The position numbers were made by a program, and so were the translations under genes. Of a DNA stretch of 64,000 nt, positions 27,313-36,277 are shown piece by piece (within the stretch, counting starts at the first letter, position 1; the number at the start of each line of letters is the position of its first letter). The DNA lies in NCBI GenBank assembly GCA_041397775.1, contig JAWKWB010000005.1, positions 372,001-436,000 on the forward strand, in the 5' to 3' direction. The stretch comes from Ga0077555 sp041397775 (GTDB lineage Bacteria; Pseudomonadota; Alphaproteobacteria; Rhizobiales; Hyphomicrobiaceae). The notes beneath the pieces were generated by a model. The model was not told the origin of the DNA. It made no database searches and worked only from the letters and a program-made list of their open reading frames with translations.

Positions 27313-28140
27313 TCAGGGTGCCTTTTTCGGCGACGCGCCACCCGCAGGCGATTGCCGGACGAAGAGGCCGGCGGCAATCGCGCGGGCCAGATACTCGGCC
27401 ATGCAGGCATAGCTCGCATCCGTCGCTTCGACGTCGCTCAGCTCGACCCCCTCGTTCTGGCGGATCTTCGCCAGCGTCTCCTCCGCAGCATACCGGCCGA
27501 TACGCATCACCTTGCGATGCGCCCCGACATCGCCGATCGCCTTGCGGACCGACTGGTAATGCGGATCCCGCGCGAGGCCTTTGGCATAGCGCAAGCCCAC
27601 CAGGATCACGTCGACCTTGTGCTCCTGCAGCCAGGTGATCGCTCCATCGAGCGTACTCTTGAATTCGTCGACCGGCAGCCGCGCCATGGCGTCGGCCATA
27701 CCGAGCTGCCACAGAACGAGATCGGCGCCCGACAGCGCGACTTCCATCTTGATCCGCTCGAACGCATCCGCTGCAAGTTCGCCCGACACGCCCCGGTTCA
27801 CGATCTCGACGTCGACACCTCTGAAGGTCTCTTCGATCAGCTTCTCCACGACGTCGAAGGGCGTGCCCCCCGCACCACGCGAAATCACCGATCCCGTCCC
27901 CATGGCGAGGATGACGATCTTCTTTCTCTCCTTGAGCGCCTTGGCGACGTTGGGCAGCGTGTTGTCCGTGGCGATGGCCCCGTTGGGAACCGCGCACGCC
28001 TTCGGCACGGGCGCGATCCCCGGGGTGCCCTGGGCCAAAACCGGCATGACGCCACCCACCGGCAGAAAGATCGCGAACACGAACGCAAGCATCGAACGCG
28101 CGGCTATGAACGCGCCCGCTCGCGCCATTCCGACAGCCAT
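27313..28140 (-). CDS. SGNH/GDSL-type hydrolase, exported
   Basis: The 275-residue protein from the ATG at 28140 has a hydrophobic export segment (SMLAFVFAIFLPVGGVMPVLA) that ends near residue 37. It then has an SGNH-like fold. IVILAMGTGSVISRGAGG carries the first-block residue as Gly-Thr-Gly-Ser. NRGVSGELAADAF gives the Gly/Asn block, and LVLWQLGMADAM stands where GxND is usual. The catalytic Ser and Asn positions look partly altered, so activity is uncertain. It overlaps the OpgC-like gene by 37 bp and probably acts with it outside the cytoplasm. Confidence 0.72.
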   Translation of the reverse strand: MAVGMARAGAFIAARSMLAFVFAIFLPVGGVMPVLAQGTPGIAPVPKACAVPNGAIATDNTLPNVAKALKERKKIVILAMGTGSVISRGAGGTPFDVVEKLIEETFRGVDVEIVNRGVSGELAADAFERIKMEVALSGADLVLWQLGMADAMARLPVDEFKSTLDGAITWLQEHKVDVILVGLRYAKGLARDPHYQSVRKAIGDVGAHRKVMRIGRYAAEETLAKIRQNEGVELSDVEATDASYACMAEYLARAIAAGLFVRQSPAGGASPKKAP

Positions 28141-29189
28141 GCTGTTGCTCCCATGATGAGGATACCGGCCACGACGAGCAGCGTATCGATGACGACCCCG
28201 CGGCCGAAAACGAAGTGGAAGATCTGTGCCGCCAGACTGAGCAACGAGCCCGCGCAGAACACGTTCAGGCTGTTGCGACCAAGCATCGACAGGAAACCGA
28301 CGATCCCTGGAATGCCGCGCACGAGCCATGGGAAAACCGCCGAGAACACCGCCACGACTGCGAGAAAGTGTCCCAGCCGCAGCGGCGTCACGAACGTCTT
28401 GCCGGCGATGAACAGCAGCTTCGGCTCGGGCACTTTCGTGGGGTCCGGCCACCAGCGCATGAGAACCGCCACTGCCCCGACGACGACGATGGGCGCCGCG
28501 ACCAGGCGCACGAGCCCGATATTGGCCCGCACCCAGCCCCCCGGCCCGCGTTCCCGCGACATCGAGAAACCCAGCACGAAAACGAACTGCCAGCACAGCG
28601 GATTGAAGAACCACTGCCCCTGCGTCGGCCACGTCGGGACGGTGATCTTGAATACGAGCGCGCTAAGATAGATCAGCGCCGACAGTGGCAACAGCAGCCC
28701 CGGCGCGGTCCGATGCAGGATCGCCACCAGCGGTGCGGCCGTCAGCATCAGCACCACGTAGAGCGGCAGGATGTCGAAATAGCCGAGCTGATAGCTGAGC
28801 GCGACGAGCCCGATGTGGGCCCGGGCGGGATCCTGGAACACGGCGGCCGCGTTGTGCCACTCCAGCAGCAGCGGGTTTTCGCTGAGGCGCGCGGAAATCG
28901 CCAGCATCGCGATGGCAAGCATCACGATGGTCATATGAGCCGCGTAGATGGTGATCGCCCTACCGCCGACGCGATAGATGACGTGCTGCAGCGGTCTGGG
29001 ATCGTCCGTCGGCCCCACGACATGGCGCAGCGACCAGCCCGCCAGGAAGACGAAGAGTTCCGCCGAATCCGAGAACGAGATGTTCCGGTGGGTGATCCAG
29101 CCGTAGATGATGCCGGGAATGTGGTTGATGAAAATCGTGACGAGGGCAAAGCCCCGCCAGAAATCCACGGCATTGACCGTGCGTGGCAT
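28104..29189 (-). CDS. OpgC-like integral membrane acyltransferase
   Basis: The 361-residue protein has about ten membrane helices and the OpgC opening VDFWRGFALVTIFINHIPG, followed by SFSDSAELFVFLAGWS. This is the conserved N-terminal signature of the family that succinylates osmoregulated periplasmic glucans. By family it transfers acyl groups across the inner membrane to a periplasmic glycan. The gene downstream encodes an exported SGNH protein. Such pairs are common in polysaccharide O-acylation, so the two may modify the same polymer. No opgG/opgH genes are in the window. Confidence 0.87.
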   Translation of the reverse strand: MPRTVNAVDFWRGFALVTIFINHIPGIIYGWITHRNISFSDSAELFVFLAGWSLRHVVGPTDDPRPLQHVIYRVGGRAITIYAAHMTIVMLAIAMLAISARLSENPLLLEWHNAAAVFQDPARAHIGLVALSYQLGYFDILPLYVVLMLTAAPLVAILHRTAPGLLLPLSALIYLSALVFKITVPTWPTQGQWFFNPLCWQFVFVLGFSMSRERGPGGWVRANIGLVRLVAAPIVVVGAVAVLMRWWPDPTKVPEPKLLFIAGKTFVTPLRLGHFLAVVAVFSAVFPWLVRGIPGIVGFLSMLGRNSLNVFCAGSLLSLAAQIFHFVFGRGVVIDTLLVVAGILIMGATAWLSEWRERARS

Positions 29190-29508
29190 CGTCCGCGCTC
29201 CACCACACCCCCAAAGGGAGGCATACCATCGGTAGACGCGCAGCTATAGCGAAGCAGCCCCCCCGATGTCGAGCGGCAGGACGGCAACACGCACCGCAAT
29301 AACAGCCCCATCGTGGGGCAGCGGTTGCAGGCGCGCGGACCATCGGCCGTCGGCGCTTGGACCGGCGTCGTCGGCCGCGGGTGACGTGCAAAGGCCCGAG
29401 ACCGCCACGCCTCGTGTGGCGTCGCGTCTTGATCGACCAATCCGTGCGTCAAGAGCGTCGTCGATCAAGGCGCGATCAACGCCACACCAAACTCATGGTT
29501 TAACCGGG
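29190..29508. other. Intergenic gap between alaS and the opgC-like gene
   Basis: About 320 bp without a supported gene. It holds the downstream end of alaS and the promoter region of the opgC-like gene, both minus strand. No clear terminator or operator was identified. Confidence 0.4.
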
Positions 29509-32190
29509 TCACCCCGCGAGCTTGGCCGCTATCGCCTCCAGCGCAGCTCCGGCCTTGGCGCCGTCCGGACCGCCGGCCTGCGCCATGTCGGGCCGCCCGC
29601 CACCACCCTTGCCGCCGAGCGCTTCCGCACCCACACGCACGAGCTCGACGGCGCTGTAGCTCTTGACCAGATCCTCGGTGACGCCGACCGCGAGGCCGGC
29701 CTTGCCGTCCTCCGTCGTTCCCACGATGGCCACGATCCCCGATCCCACCTGCTTCTTGCCGTCGTCGACAAGACCGCGCAGATCCTTCGGGTTGAGGCCG
29801 GCGACGGACCGTGCCAGTAGCTTCACACCACCGATGTCGCGAATGTTGGCCCCGGCGCTGCCCGCGCCGCCCGCTGTGCCACCGCCTCCCCCCAGCGCCA
29901 GCGCGCGCTTGGCATCGGCGAGCTGCTTCTCCAGCGCGCGCGTGCCCTCCATCAGCCCGCGCACGCGATCGACGACATCGCCCGGCTTCGTCCGCAGCAG
30001 GCCGGCCAGTTCGTGAATACGGTCGTCCTGTTCGGCCAGATAGGTGCGCGCCCCGTCCGCCGTCACGGCCTCCAGACGCCGCACGCCCGCCGCCGATGCG
30101 CTTTCGCCGACGATGCGGACGAGGCCGATGTCGCCCGTGCGCCGCACATGCGTGCCGCCGCACAACTCGACCGACCAGGGACGATTGGCCTTTTCGCCCT
30201 GCAGGCCGACGCCCATCGAAACGACGCGCACCTCGTCGCCGTACTTCTCGCCGAACAGAGCCATGGCGCCCGTCTGGCGCGCGTCGTCGAGGCTCATGAG
30301 GCGCGTTTCGACCGGCGTATTCTGGAGGATGTAGGCGTTCGCCATCGCCTCGACCCGCGCGATCTCATCGGCGCTCATCGGCTTCGTGTGGGAGAAATCG
30401 AAGCGCAGGCGCTCGGGCGCGACGAGCGAGCCCTTCTGCGCCACGTGGCTGCCGAGTATCTGCCGCAGCGCCTCGTGAATGAGATGCGTCGCGGAGTGAT
30501 TGGAACGCACCGCCGAGCGCCGCGCATGATCCACGATCAGCTCGACCGCATCTCCCGGTGCAAAGCGACCGCTTTCCACGACACCGAAATGCACGAACAC
30601 GTCGCCGAGCCGCTTCTGCGTATCCGTTACGCGGAAGACGGCGCCCTTCGCCCCCTTGATCACGCCCTGGTCGCCGACCTGACCACCCGATTCGCCGTAG
30701 AACGGTGTCTGGTTGAGAACCATCTGCCCTTCGTCGCCGGCCGCCAGTGCATCGGTCTCCGCCCCGCCTTTCAGCGTAACGCGAACCTCGCCTTCCGCCG
30801 TCTCGGTCTCGTAGCCCAGGAACTCGGTCGCCCCCACGCGCTCGCGGATCTCGAACCAGTGGCCCTCGGTCGCAGCTTCGCCCGAGCCGCGCCACGCCTC
30901 ACGAGCCTTGGCCTTCTGCTCCTGCATGGCCACATCGAAACCGGCCAGATCCACGGCCACGCCCCGTGACTTGAGCGCATCCTGCGTGAGGTCCAGCGGG
31001 AACCCGTAGGTGTCGTAGAGACGGAACGCCACGTCGCCGGCCAGCACGTCGCCCTTGCCCAGCGTCCGCGCCGCATCGTCGAGCAGCCCCAGCCCACGCT
31101 CCAGCGTGCGCAGGAAGCGCGTCTCCTCGAGCTTCAGCGTCTCCGTGATCAGCGGCTGCGCGGTGACGAGTTCGGGATAGGTATCCCCCATCTGCCGCAC
31201 GAGAGCGGGCACGAGACGGTAGAGCAACGGTTCCTTGGCACCGAGGAGATGCGCATGCCGCATGGCCCGCCGCATGATCCGCCGCAGGACATAGCCGCGC
31301 CCCTCGTTCGAAGGCAGCACGCCATCCGCGATCAGGAAGCTCGACGCACGCAGATGGTCCGCAATGACGCGATGACTGGGCAACTGTGCGCCACGTGCCG
31401 CCACGCCCGTGGCATCCTCCGAGGCTGCGATCAGCGCCCGGAACAGGTCCGTCTCGTAGTTCGACGTCACGCCCTGGAGAACTGCCGAGATACGCTCGAG
31501 GCCCATGCCTGTGTCGATGGACGGACGCGGCAGCGCCACCCGGTTGCCCGGCCCGTGCTGCTCGTACTGCATGAACACGAGGTTGTAGAATTCGAGGAAC
31601 CGGTCGCCGTCCTCGTCTGGGCTGCCCGGAGGGCCACCCTGCAGCTTGTCGCCCTGGTCGATGAAGATCTCCGAGCAGGGCCCGCACGGCCCCGTGTCGC
31701 CCATCGACCAGAAGTTATCCGAGGTCGCGATGCGGATGATCTTGCTGTCGGACAGGCCCGCGATCTTCTTCCACAGCGTGATCGCCTCGTCGTCCTCGTG
31801 GTAGACGGTCACCAGGAGGCGCTTCTTGTCGACGCCGTACTCCTTCGTGACGAGGTTCCACGCCAGTTCGATGGCGAGTTCCTTGAAGTAGTCGCCGAAC
31901 GAGAAATTCCCCAGCATCTCGAAGAACGTGTGATGCCGGGCCGTGTAGCCGACATTGTCGAGATCGTTGTGCTTGCCGCCCGCCCGCACGCACTTCTGGG
32001 CGGTGACGGCACGCTTGTAGCTGCGCGTCTCCTGCCCAGTGAAGATGTTCTTGAACTGCACCATTCCGGCCGTCGTGAACATCAAGGTCGGATCGTTGCG
32101 CGGCACGAGCGGCGACGACGGCACGTGCTGATGGCCGTGTCGCTTGAAGAACTCGATGAAGGTGGAGCGGATCTCGTTGACGCCTGTCAT
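29509..32190 (-). CDS. alaS: Alanyl-tRNA synthetase
   Basis: The 893-residue class II synthetase charges tRNA-Ala. It starts at the ATG at 32190 (MTGVNEIRSTFIEFFKRHGH). The aminoacylation domain has VPSSPLVPRNDPTLMFTTAG and GDTGPCGPCSEIFID. The editing domain has HSATHLIHEAL (zinc-binding HxxxH) and CGGTHVRRTG. The C-Ala domain ends in GGKGGGGRPDMAQAG, the usual glycine-rich tail. A long in-frame extension upstream of this start is non-coding. recA lies 336 bp upstream in the same direction. Confidence 0.98.
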   Translation of the reverse strand: MTGVNEIRSTFIEFFKRHGHQHVPSSPLVPRNDPTLMFTTAGMVQFKNIFTGQETRSYKRAVTAQKCVRAGGKHNDLDNVGYTARHHTFFEMLGNFSFGDYFKELAIELAWNLVTKEYGVDKKRLLVTVYHEDDEAITLWKKIAGLSDSKIIRIATSDNFWSMGDTGPCGPCSEIFIDQGDKLQGGPPGSPDEDGDRFLEFYNLVFMQYEQHGPGNRVALPRPSIDTGMGLERISAVLQGVTSNYETDLFRALIAASEDATGVAARGAQLPSHRVIADHLRASSFLIADGVLPSNEGRGYVLRRIMRRAMRHAHLLGAKEPLLYRLVPALVRQMGDTYPELVTAQPLITETLKLEETRFLRTLERGLGLLDDAARTLGKGDVLAGDVAFRLYDTYGFPLDLTQDALKSRGVAVDLAGFDVAMQEQKAKAREAWRGSGEAATEGHWFEIRERVGATEFLGYETETAEGEVRVTLKGGAETDALAAGDEGQMVLNQTPFYGESGGQVGDQGVIKGAKGAVFRVTDTQKRLGDVFVHFGVVESGRFAPGDAVELIVDHARRSAVRSNHSATHLIHEALRQILGSHVAQKGSLVAPERLRFDFSHTKPMSADEIARVEAMANAYILQNTPVETRLMSLDDARQTGAMALFGEKYGDEVRVVSMGVGLQGEKANRPWSVELCGGTHVRRTGDIGLVRIVGESASAAGVRRLEAVTADGARTYLAEQDDRIHELAGLLRTKPGDVVDRVRGLMEGTRALEKQLADAKRALALGGGGGTAGGAGSAGANIRDIGGVKLLARSVAGLNPKDLRGLVDDGKKQVGSGIVAIVGTTEDGKAGLAVGVTEDLVKSYSAVELVRVGAEALGGKGGGGRPDMAQAGGPDGAKAGAALEAIAAKLAG

Positions 32191-32526
32191 GGGCCCTTGC
32201 TGCGGTTCGCGGCATCGCCCCACGCTGCGGCCGCGCCGCTGCACACGCATCGGCCCGCCGCCCGCCAGGCGACAATTGCGCTTCTTGTAGCGTTGCCCTG
32301 AAATGCTGTCCACAAAGGGCGTGACAAAGACGTCACGCCCGCCGTGTCCCGGCCGCGAAGTCGATCCCGACCCTCGGCGGGTTCCGAACGGCCTCCACGG
32401 TCGAAGGGCCACGAGCAAGACTATCGGTTCAGCGAGGCGTCGCGCCCGGACGTCCGCCCGACGAGCCGGCGGCAAACACGGAGCGGACGGTCAATCCGCC
32501 ACGCTCCCGTCCCCGTCGGCTGACGC
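32191..32526. other. recA-alaS intergenic region
   Basis: 336 bp without a gene. It contains one strong stem-loop (32317-32340, listed separately) that may end the recA transcript, and presumably the alaS promoter between that stem-loop and 32190. Confidence 0.55.
32317..32340 (-). terminator. Stem-loop between recA and alaS, probable recA terminator
   Basis: This is a perfect 9-bp stem, GGGCGTGAC (32317-32325) with GTCACGCCC (32332-32340), and a 6-base loop. On the minus strand it is followed by TTTGTGG, a short T-run. It is about 190 bp past the recA stop. Confidence 0.6.
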
Positions 32527-33675
32527 CTACTTCCGCGCCTTGCCTGCCTTGCGGCCATCGCCGTCGCCATCCGGCAAGACACCGTCGGCGTCGGGCAATT
32601 CGTCGTCGCCCGCCTCGTCACCCTCGGCGCCCGCGTGCATCAGCTTCTCGACGATCAGACCCGCATTGGCGCGAATGCCCCGCTCGATCTCGTCGGCAAT
32701 CTGCGGATTTTCCTTGAGGAAAGTCTTCGCATTCTCCCGGCCCTGGCCGATCCGGTCGCCATTGTAGGACAGCCAGGCACCCGACTTCTCGACGATGCCC
32801 GCCTTCACCCCCAGATCGATCAACTCGCCCGTCTTGGAGACGCCCTCGCCATACATGATGTCGAACTCGACCTGCTTGAACGGCGGCGCAACCTTGTTCT
32901 TGACGACCTTGACGCGCGTCTGGTTGCCCACCACCTCGTCCTGTGCCTTGATCTGGCCGATCCGGCGGATGTCGAGACGCACCGAAGAATAGAATTTCAG
33001 CGCGTTGCCGCCCGTCGTCGTCTCGGGATTGCCGAACATCACGCCGATCTTCATGCGGATCTGGTTGATGAAGATCACCATGCAACCCGAGCGCGAAATC
33101 GACCCGGTCAACTTGCGCAAGGCCTGGCTCATCAGCCGCGCCTGAAGGCCCGGCAGGCTGTCGCCCATCTCCCCTTCGAGTTCCGCCTTCGGCGTCAGGG
33201 CCGCAACCGAATCGACCACGAGGACGTCGATCGCGCCCGAGCGCACCAGCGTATCGGCGATCTCCAGCGCCTGCTCGCCCGTATCGGGCTGCGAAATCAG
33301 CAATTCGTCCGTCTTCACGCCGAGCTTGCGCGCGTACACGGGATCGAGGGCGTGCTCGGCATCGATGAAGGCGCAAACGCCGCCCTTCTTCTGCGCCTGC
33401 GCGATGACCTCCAGCGTCAGCGTCGTCTTGCCGGACGACTCCGGCCCGTAGATCTCGATGACGCGCCCCTTCGGCAGGCCGCCGATCCCCAGGGCGATGT
33501 CGAGCCCCAGCGACCCCGTCGAGATCGCCTCGACGTCGATCGAATGATCGCTCTTGCCGAGCTTCATGATGGAGCCCTTGCCGAACTGCTTCTCGATCTG
33601 GGCCAGTGCGGCGTCGAGCGCCTTCGACTTGTCCATCAGTTCCCCTTCAACGACCCGAAGCTGCAGATTGGTCAT
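32527..33675 (-). CDS. recA: Recombinase RecA
   Basis: The 382-residue strand-exchange protein also triggers LexA cleavage. Walker A GPESSGKTTLTL (about residue 85), IDAEHALDP, VVDSVAALTPKAELEGEMGD and loop L2 (MKIGVMFGNPETTTGG) are intact. The C-terminal tail is acidic with a basic end (DADGVLPDGDGDGRKAGKAR). I prefer the ATG at 33675 (MTNLQLRVVEGELMDKSKA), which matches the short N-terminal lead of alphaproteobacterial RecA. The inner ATG at MDKSKALDAA is the alternative. An SOS-like box lies about 50 bp upstream. Confidence 0.97.
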   Translation of the reverse strand: MTNLQLRVVEGELMDKSKALDAALAQIEKQFGKGSIMKLGKSDHSIDVEAISTGSLGLDIALGIGGLPKGRVIEIYGPESSGKTTLTLEVIAQAQKKGGVCAFIDAEHALDPVYARKLGVKTDELLISQPDTGEQALEIADTLVRSGAIDVLVVDSVAALTPKAELEGEMGDSLPGLQARLMSQALRKLTGSISRSGCMVIFINQIRMKIGVMFGNPETTTGGNALKFYSSVRLDIRRIGQIKAQDEVVGNQTRVKVVKNKVAPPFKQVEFDIMYGEGVSKTGELIDLGVKAGIVEKSGAWLSYNGDRIGQGRENAKTFLKENPQIADEIERGIRANAGLIVEKLMHAGAEGDEAGDDELPDADGVLPDGDGDGRKAGKARK

Positions 33676-33725
33676 CTGGGCGTCCTTATTCCATGTGTGG
33701 GATATCAACGCAATTGACGCCGTAT

Positions 33726-33740
33726 GTACGTGATTTGTTC
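33726..33740 (-). promoter_or_regulatory. Probable LexA (SOS) box upstream of recA
   Basis: Read on the plus strand it is GTAC-N7-GTTC, 7 of 8 matches to the alphaproteobacterial direct-repeat consensus GTTC-N7-GTTC. It is 50 bp before the chosen recA start. The second half-site also forms part of an inverted pair, TTGTTCT with AAGAACA (33735-33756). Confidence 0.55.
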
Positions 33741-33932
33741 TCTATTCGCAAGAACATTTTAACCGTTTGTTAAGCATGATGAATCGCGGGAATGTTCGCA
33801 GAATTGCCGCACCATTGGAACAAAACGGGCGCGACTCGGACGCGTCTCGCGGCCTCCTGCCCGACGCAGGCGTGCGCCCCGCGAGAGGGCGTGTGCGGAT
33901 ATAAACGCGACCCACGGCTGCACATACGAAAC

Positions 33933-33962
33933 GACCCGCATTCCGGATACGGAACACGGGTC
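33933..33962 (-). terminator. Probable terminator of the coiled-coil protein gene
   Basis: On the minus strand GACCCG (33962-33957) pairs with CGGGTC (33938-33933), and an inner TTCC (33954-33951) pairs with GGAA (33944-33941) across 2-base bulges. It is followed by GTTTCG. It lies 27 bp after the stop at 33989. Confidence 0.6.
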
Positions 33963-33988
33963 GGTCGGGTCGGGGTAGAAGGCCGCGA

Positions 33989-36277
33989 TCAGGCCTGCTC
34001 GCGGCGGCGCTCGCGCGCCTCGCGCATGCGGTCGTGCATCTGCTTCCAGCGCACCTCAGCCTCGCGATTGGCTTGCGCCACACTGCCGGTGCCGAACAGC
34101 CACCAATAGAGGCCGTGGCCGCGCGGCTCGAGCATCGTGACTTCTGCTGCCTGCCGGTCCGCTGGCTCGGCATGCGCGCCGTTCTGGCCCGTGGCTTCGC
34201 CGTTGACGAATACTTCGGCAGGCGTTGCCGGTCCGCGCACCACGTTGGGCAGGTCGCGCGCCAGGTCGGCGGTGGTCTTCTCGTCGGCGATCGGGTGTGC
34301 GAGCTTTTCGAGTTGCGCATTCACCGAGCTGAAATCGCTGTGACACTCGTGCCGCCAGTCGGCGATGGCAGAGGCCAGCGTATGCTGGTTCTCGCTCAGC
34401 CGCACCAGGGCCTCGCTGAGGTCGGCGATCTGCCGCTCACGCTCTTCGCGTTGCGCGTCTTCCTGCGCATGGCGCTCCGCGGTGGCCTTTTCCAGCCCCG
34501 CGACGCGATGCGACACGACCTGCTCGAGCGCCGCATAGCGCTGCACGAGCCCCGCCTGCATCCCTTCGAGCCGATGCGCCAGCCCGTTTTCGATGGTCGC
34601 GATGCGTTGTACCGATTCTCCGGCCAACTGGGACAGGGCCTGCGAGCGCTCCAGTCCCCGGGCGTCGATCTCGGCGAGCTTCGATTCCAGCGGGCCGAGC
34701 AGCCCCGTGGCATCGAAGTCACCCGTCGCGGTCGCCAGGCGCCCGGCTTGTTCCTGCAGCAGGCGGTCGATCGTCTGCACGCGATCGTCGAGGACGAGGA
34801 GGCTTTCGTGCGTGCCGCTGGTCTGCTCGGCATCGCGCCGCTCCATGGCATCGAGCCGCTCGGAGATCGCCGTCGCCACGACGTGGCTGTTGCCGAAGCC
34901 CGCGCGCACGGCCTGCTCGAGCCCGCCCAGGCGCTCGGCGAAGTCGGTGCCATCGAGGCTGCCCGATGCGCCCGTGCCCTCCTTGAGCGTCGTCTCGACC
35001 AGCCCCAGCCGATCCGTCATCGCCGACCATTGGCGGCCCGTCTCGCGCGTGGCGGCTTCCACCAGACGCTCGATCCCGCGCATCCGGTCGGCCATCGCGG
35101 ACCAGCTCTGCGCGGCCGGTGCAAAACGCGATTCCAGCGACTGCTCGACAGCTTCCAGGCGCGCGCCGACGGCCGTCCAGCCCTTCGTGGCCTGCGCGAT
35201 CTTGCCTTCGAGCGCTTCGGAGAGCTTGGCAAGCCGCGCATCGAGCGCCTTTTCCAACGCCCCCGTATCGCCCTGCTCGAGCCGCGCCTCGAACGTCTGC
35301 AGGCGCTGGCTCATGGCGGCCCAGTTGCGCGCCCCCTCACCCATGCCGTCGCGAACGGATTTCTCCAGGGACTGGATGCGGTCTGACAGCTGCACGGTGA
35401 AGCGCGTGCCGTCGGGACGCGCCTGCAGGCTGCGCTCCAGCGTTTCCAGGCGCTGTGCGATATCGCTGCGTAGGGAGGCGGCGTCGCCACGCTGGGCGAC
35501 GATGTCGCGCTGCGCATCGCGGATGAGATCCGACAGCGCCTTGCGCTCGCTGGCGAGTTCGGCGTGGACGGTCCTCAGGCTCTCCTCGATGAGGCCGATG
35601 CGCGAGGCCAGCGCATCCACGGCCACGTTCGACGAAGATGGTGCCGGCATGTAGCGCAGTTGCGGCACCGGTTCGGGCTGCGGGGCCACGGCCGTCTCGC
35701 GTCCGCGCGCCCAGTCGAGCCGCTGCCAATCTGGGGTCAGGCGGCGCAGCAGCAGCACCGCGGGAACTTCCCGGTTGTAGTGGAAGAGGACCCACAAAAC
35801 GTCGTCGACATTGGCCGGATAACCGCGTCGCGACGCCGTTTCGGAGGCCCGGCGCAGCACGTCCTCCATGTCGGGGCTGCGTCGCGGCGTCAGGCGGTCG
35901 GGACCGGTTGCCGTCGAAATTTCACTGGCGATCAGGGCGGCACTGTCGCGGCGCAGCTGCCCCTCGCGCACGCCGCGCGCTTCCAGCACCCGGGCGGCGG
36001 CGTCCACCCGTGTCATCGCGTTGACGAGATGCTCGAGCCCCACCTCGCCGGCGCCGTTCGCCATGGCGATGTCGTAGGCGTAGTTGCAGCAGGCGAGCAG
36101 CGTCTCGTCCACCCACAAGGTCTCTGCCGCACCTGAAAATTGCGTCTGGCGCACCCAGCGGCCGTTGGTCGCCGGCACGCTCGTCAGCACCGCCTCGTAC
36201 TCGCCGACACTGGCGCTGTCGCGTGCGGCGCGCCCATGGGGAACCCTGAGATCGAGGTCGTCGCCCTTGTACTGCAT
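33989..36277 (-). CDS. Large coiled-coil protein with Clp-N-like N-terminal domain
   Basis: This 762-residue protein starts at the ATG at 36277. Residues about 60-170 resemble two Clp N-terminal repeats (AYDIAMANGAGEVGLEHLVN and later ASRRGYPANVDDVLWVLFHY), a fold that binds substrate proteins. From about 220 to 700 there is long heptad-type sequence with recurring blocks of the kind 'W-x-A-M-x-x-R-L-x-x-[FV]-E', which indicates a rod-like oligomer. The last 50 residues have a short aromatic-hydrophobic run (GHGLYWWLFG) and a very basic end. There is no AAA+ domain. It may be a scaffold or adaptor. Function unknown. A palindromic repeat lies upstream. Confidence 0.83.
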   Translation of the reverse strand: MQYKGDDLDLRVPHGRAARDSASVGEYEAVLTSVPATNGRWVRQTQFSGAAETLWVDETLLACCNYAYDIAMANGAGEVGLEHLVNAMTRVDAAARVLEARGVREGQLRRDSAALIASEISTATGPDRLTPRRSPDMEDVLRRASETASRRGYPANVDDVLWVLFHYNREVPAVLLLRRLTPDWQRLDWARGRETAVAPQPEPVPQLRYMPAPSSSNVAVDALASRIGLIEESLRTVHAELASERKALSDLIRDAQRDIVAQRGDAASLRSDIAQRLETLERSLQARPDGTRFTVQLSDRIQSLEKSVRDGMGEGARNWAAMSQRLQTFEARLEQGDTGALEKALDARLAKLSEALEGKIAQATKGWTAVGARLEAVEQSLESRFAPAAQSWSAMADRMRGIERLVEAATRETGRQWSAMTDRLGLVETTLKEGTGASGSLDGTDFAERLGGLEQAVRAGFGNSHVVATAISERLDAMERRDAEQTSGTHESLLVLDDRVQTIDRLLQEQAGRLATATGDFDATGLLGPLESKLAEIDARGLERSQALSQLAGESVQRIATIENGLAHRLEGMQAGLVQRYAALEQVVSHRVAGLEKATAERHAQEDAQREERERQIADLSEALVRLSENQHTLASAIADWRHECHSDFSSVNAQLEKLAHPIADEKTTADLARDLPNVVRGPATPAEVFVNGEATGQNGAHAEPADRQAAEVTMLEPRGHGLYWWLFGTGSVAQANREAEVRWKQMHDRMREARERRREQA

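Larger units (their letters stand above)
33676..33988. other. Intergenic region upstream of recA
   Basis: This 313-bp gap is AT-richer near recA (33700-33800), where the SOS box and promoter should be. Closer to the coiled-coil gene it holds that gene's terminator. No gene is supported. Confidence 0.5.
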
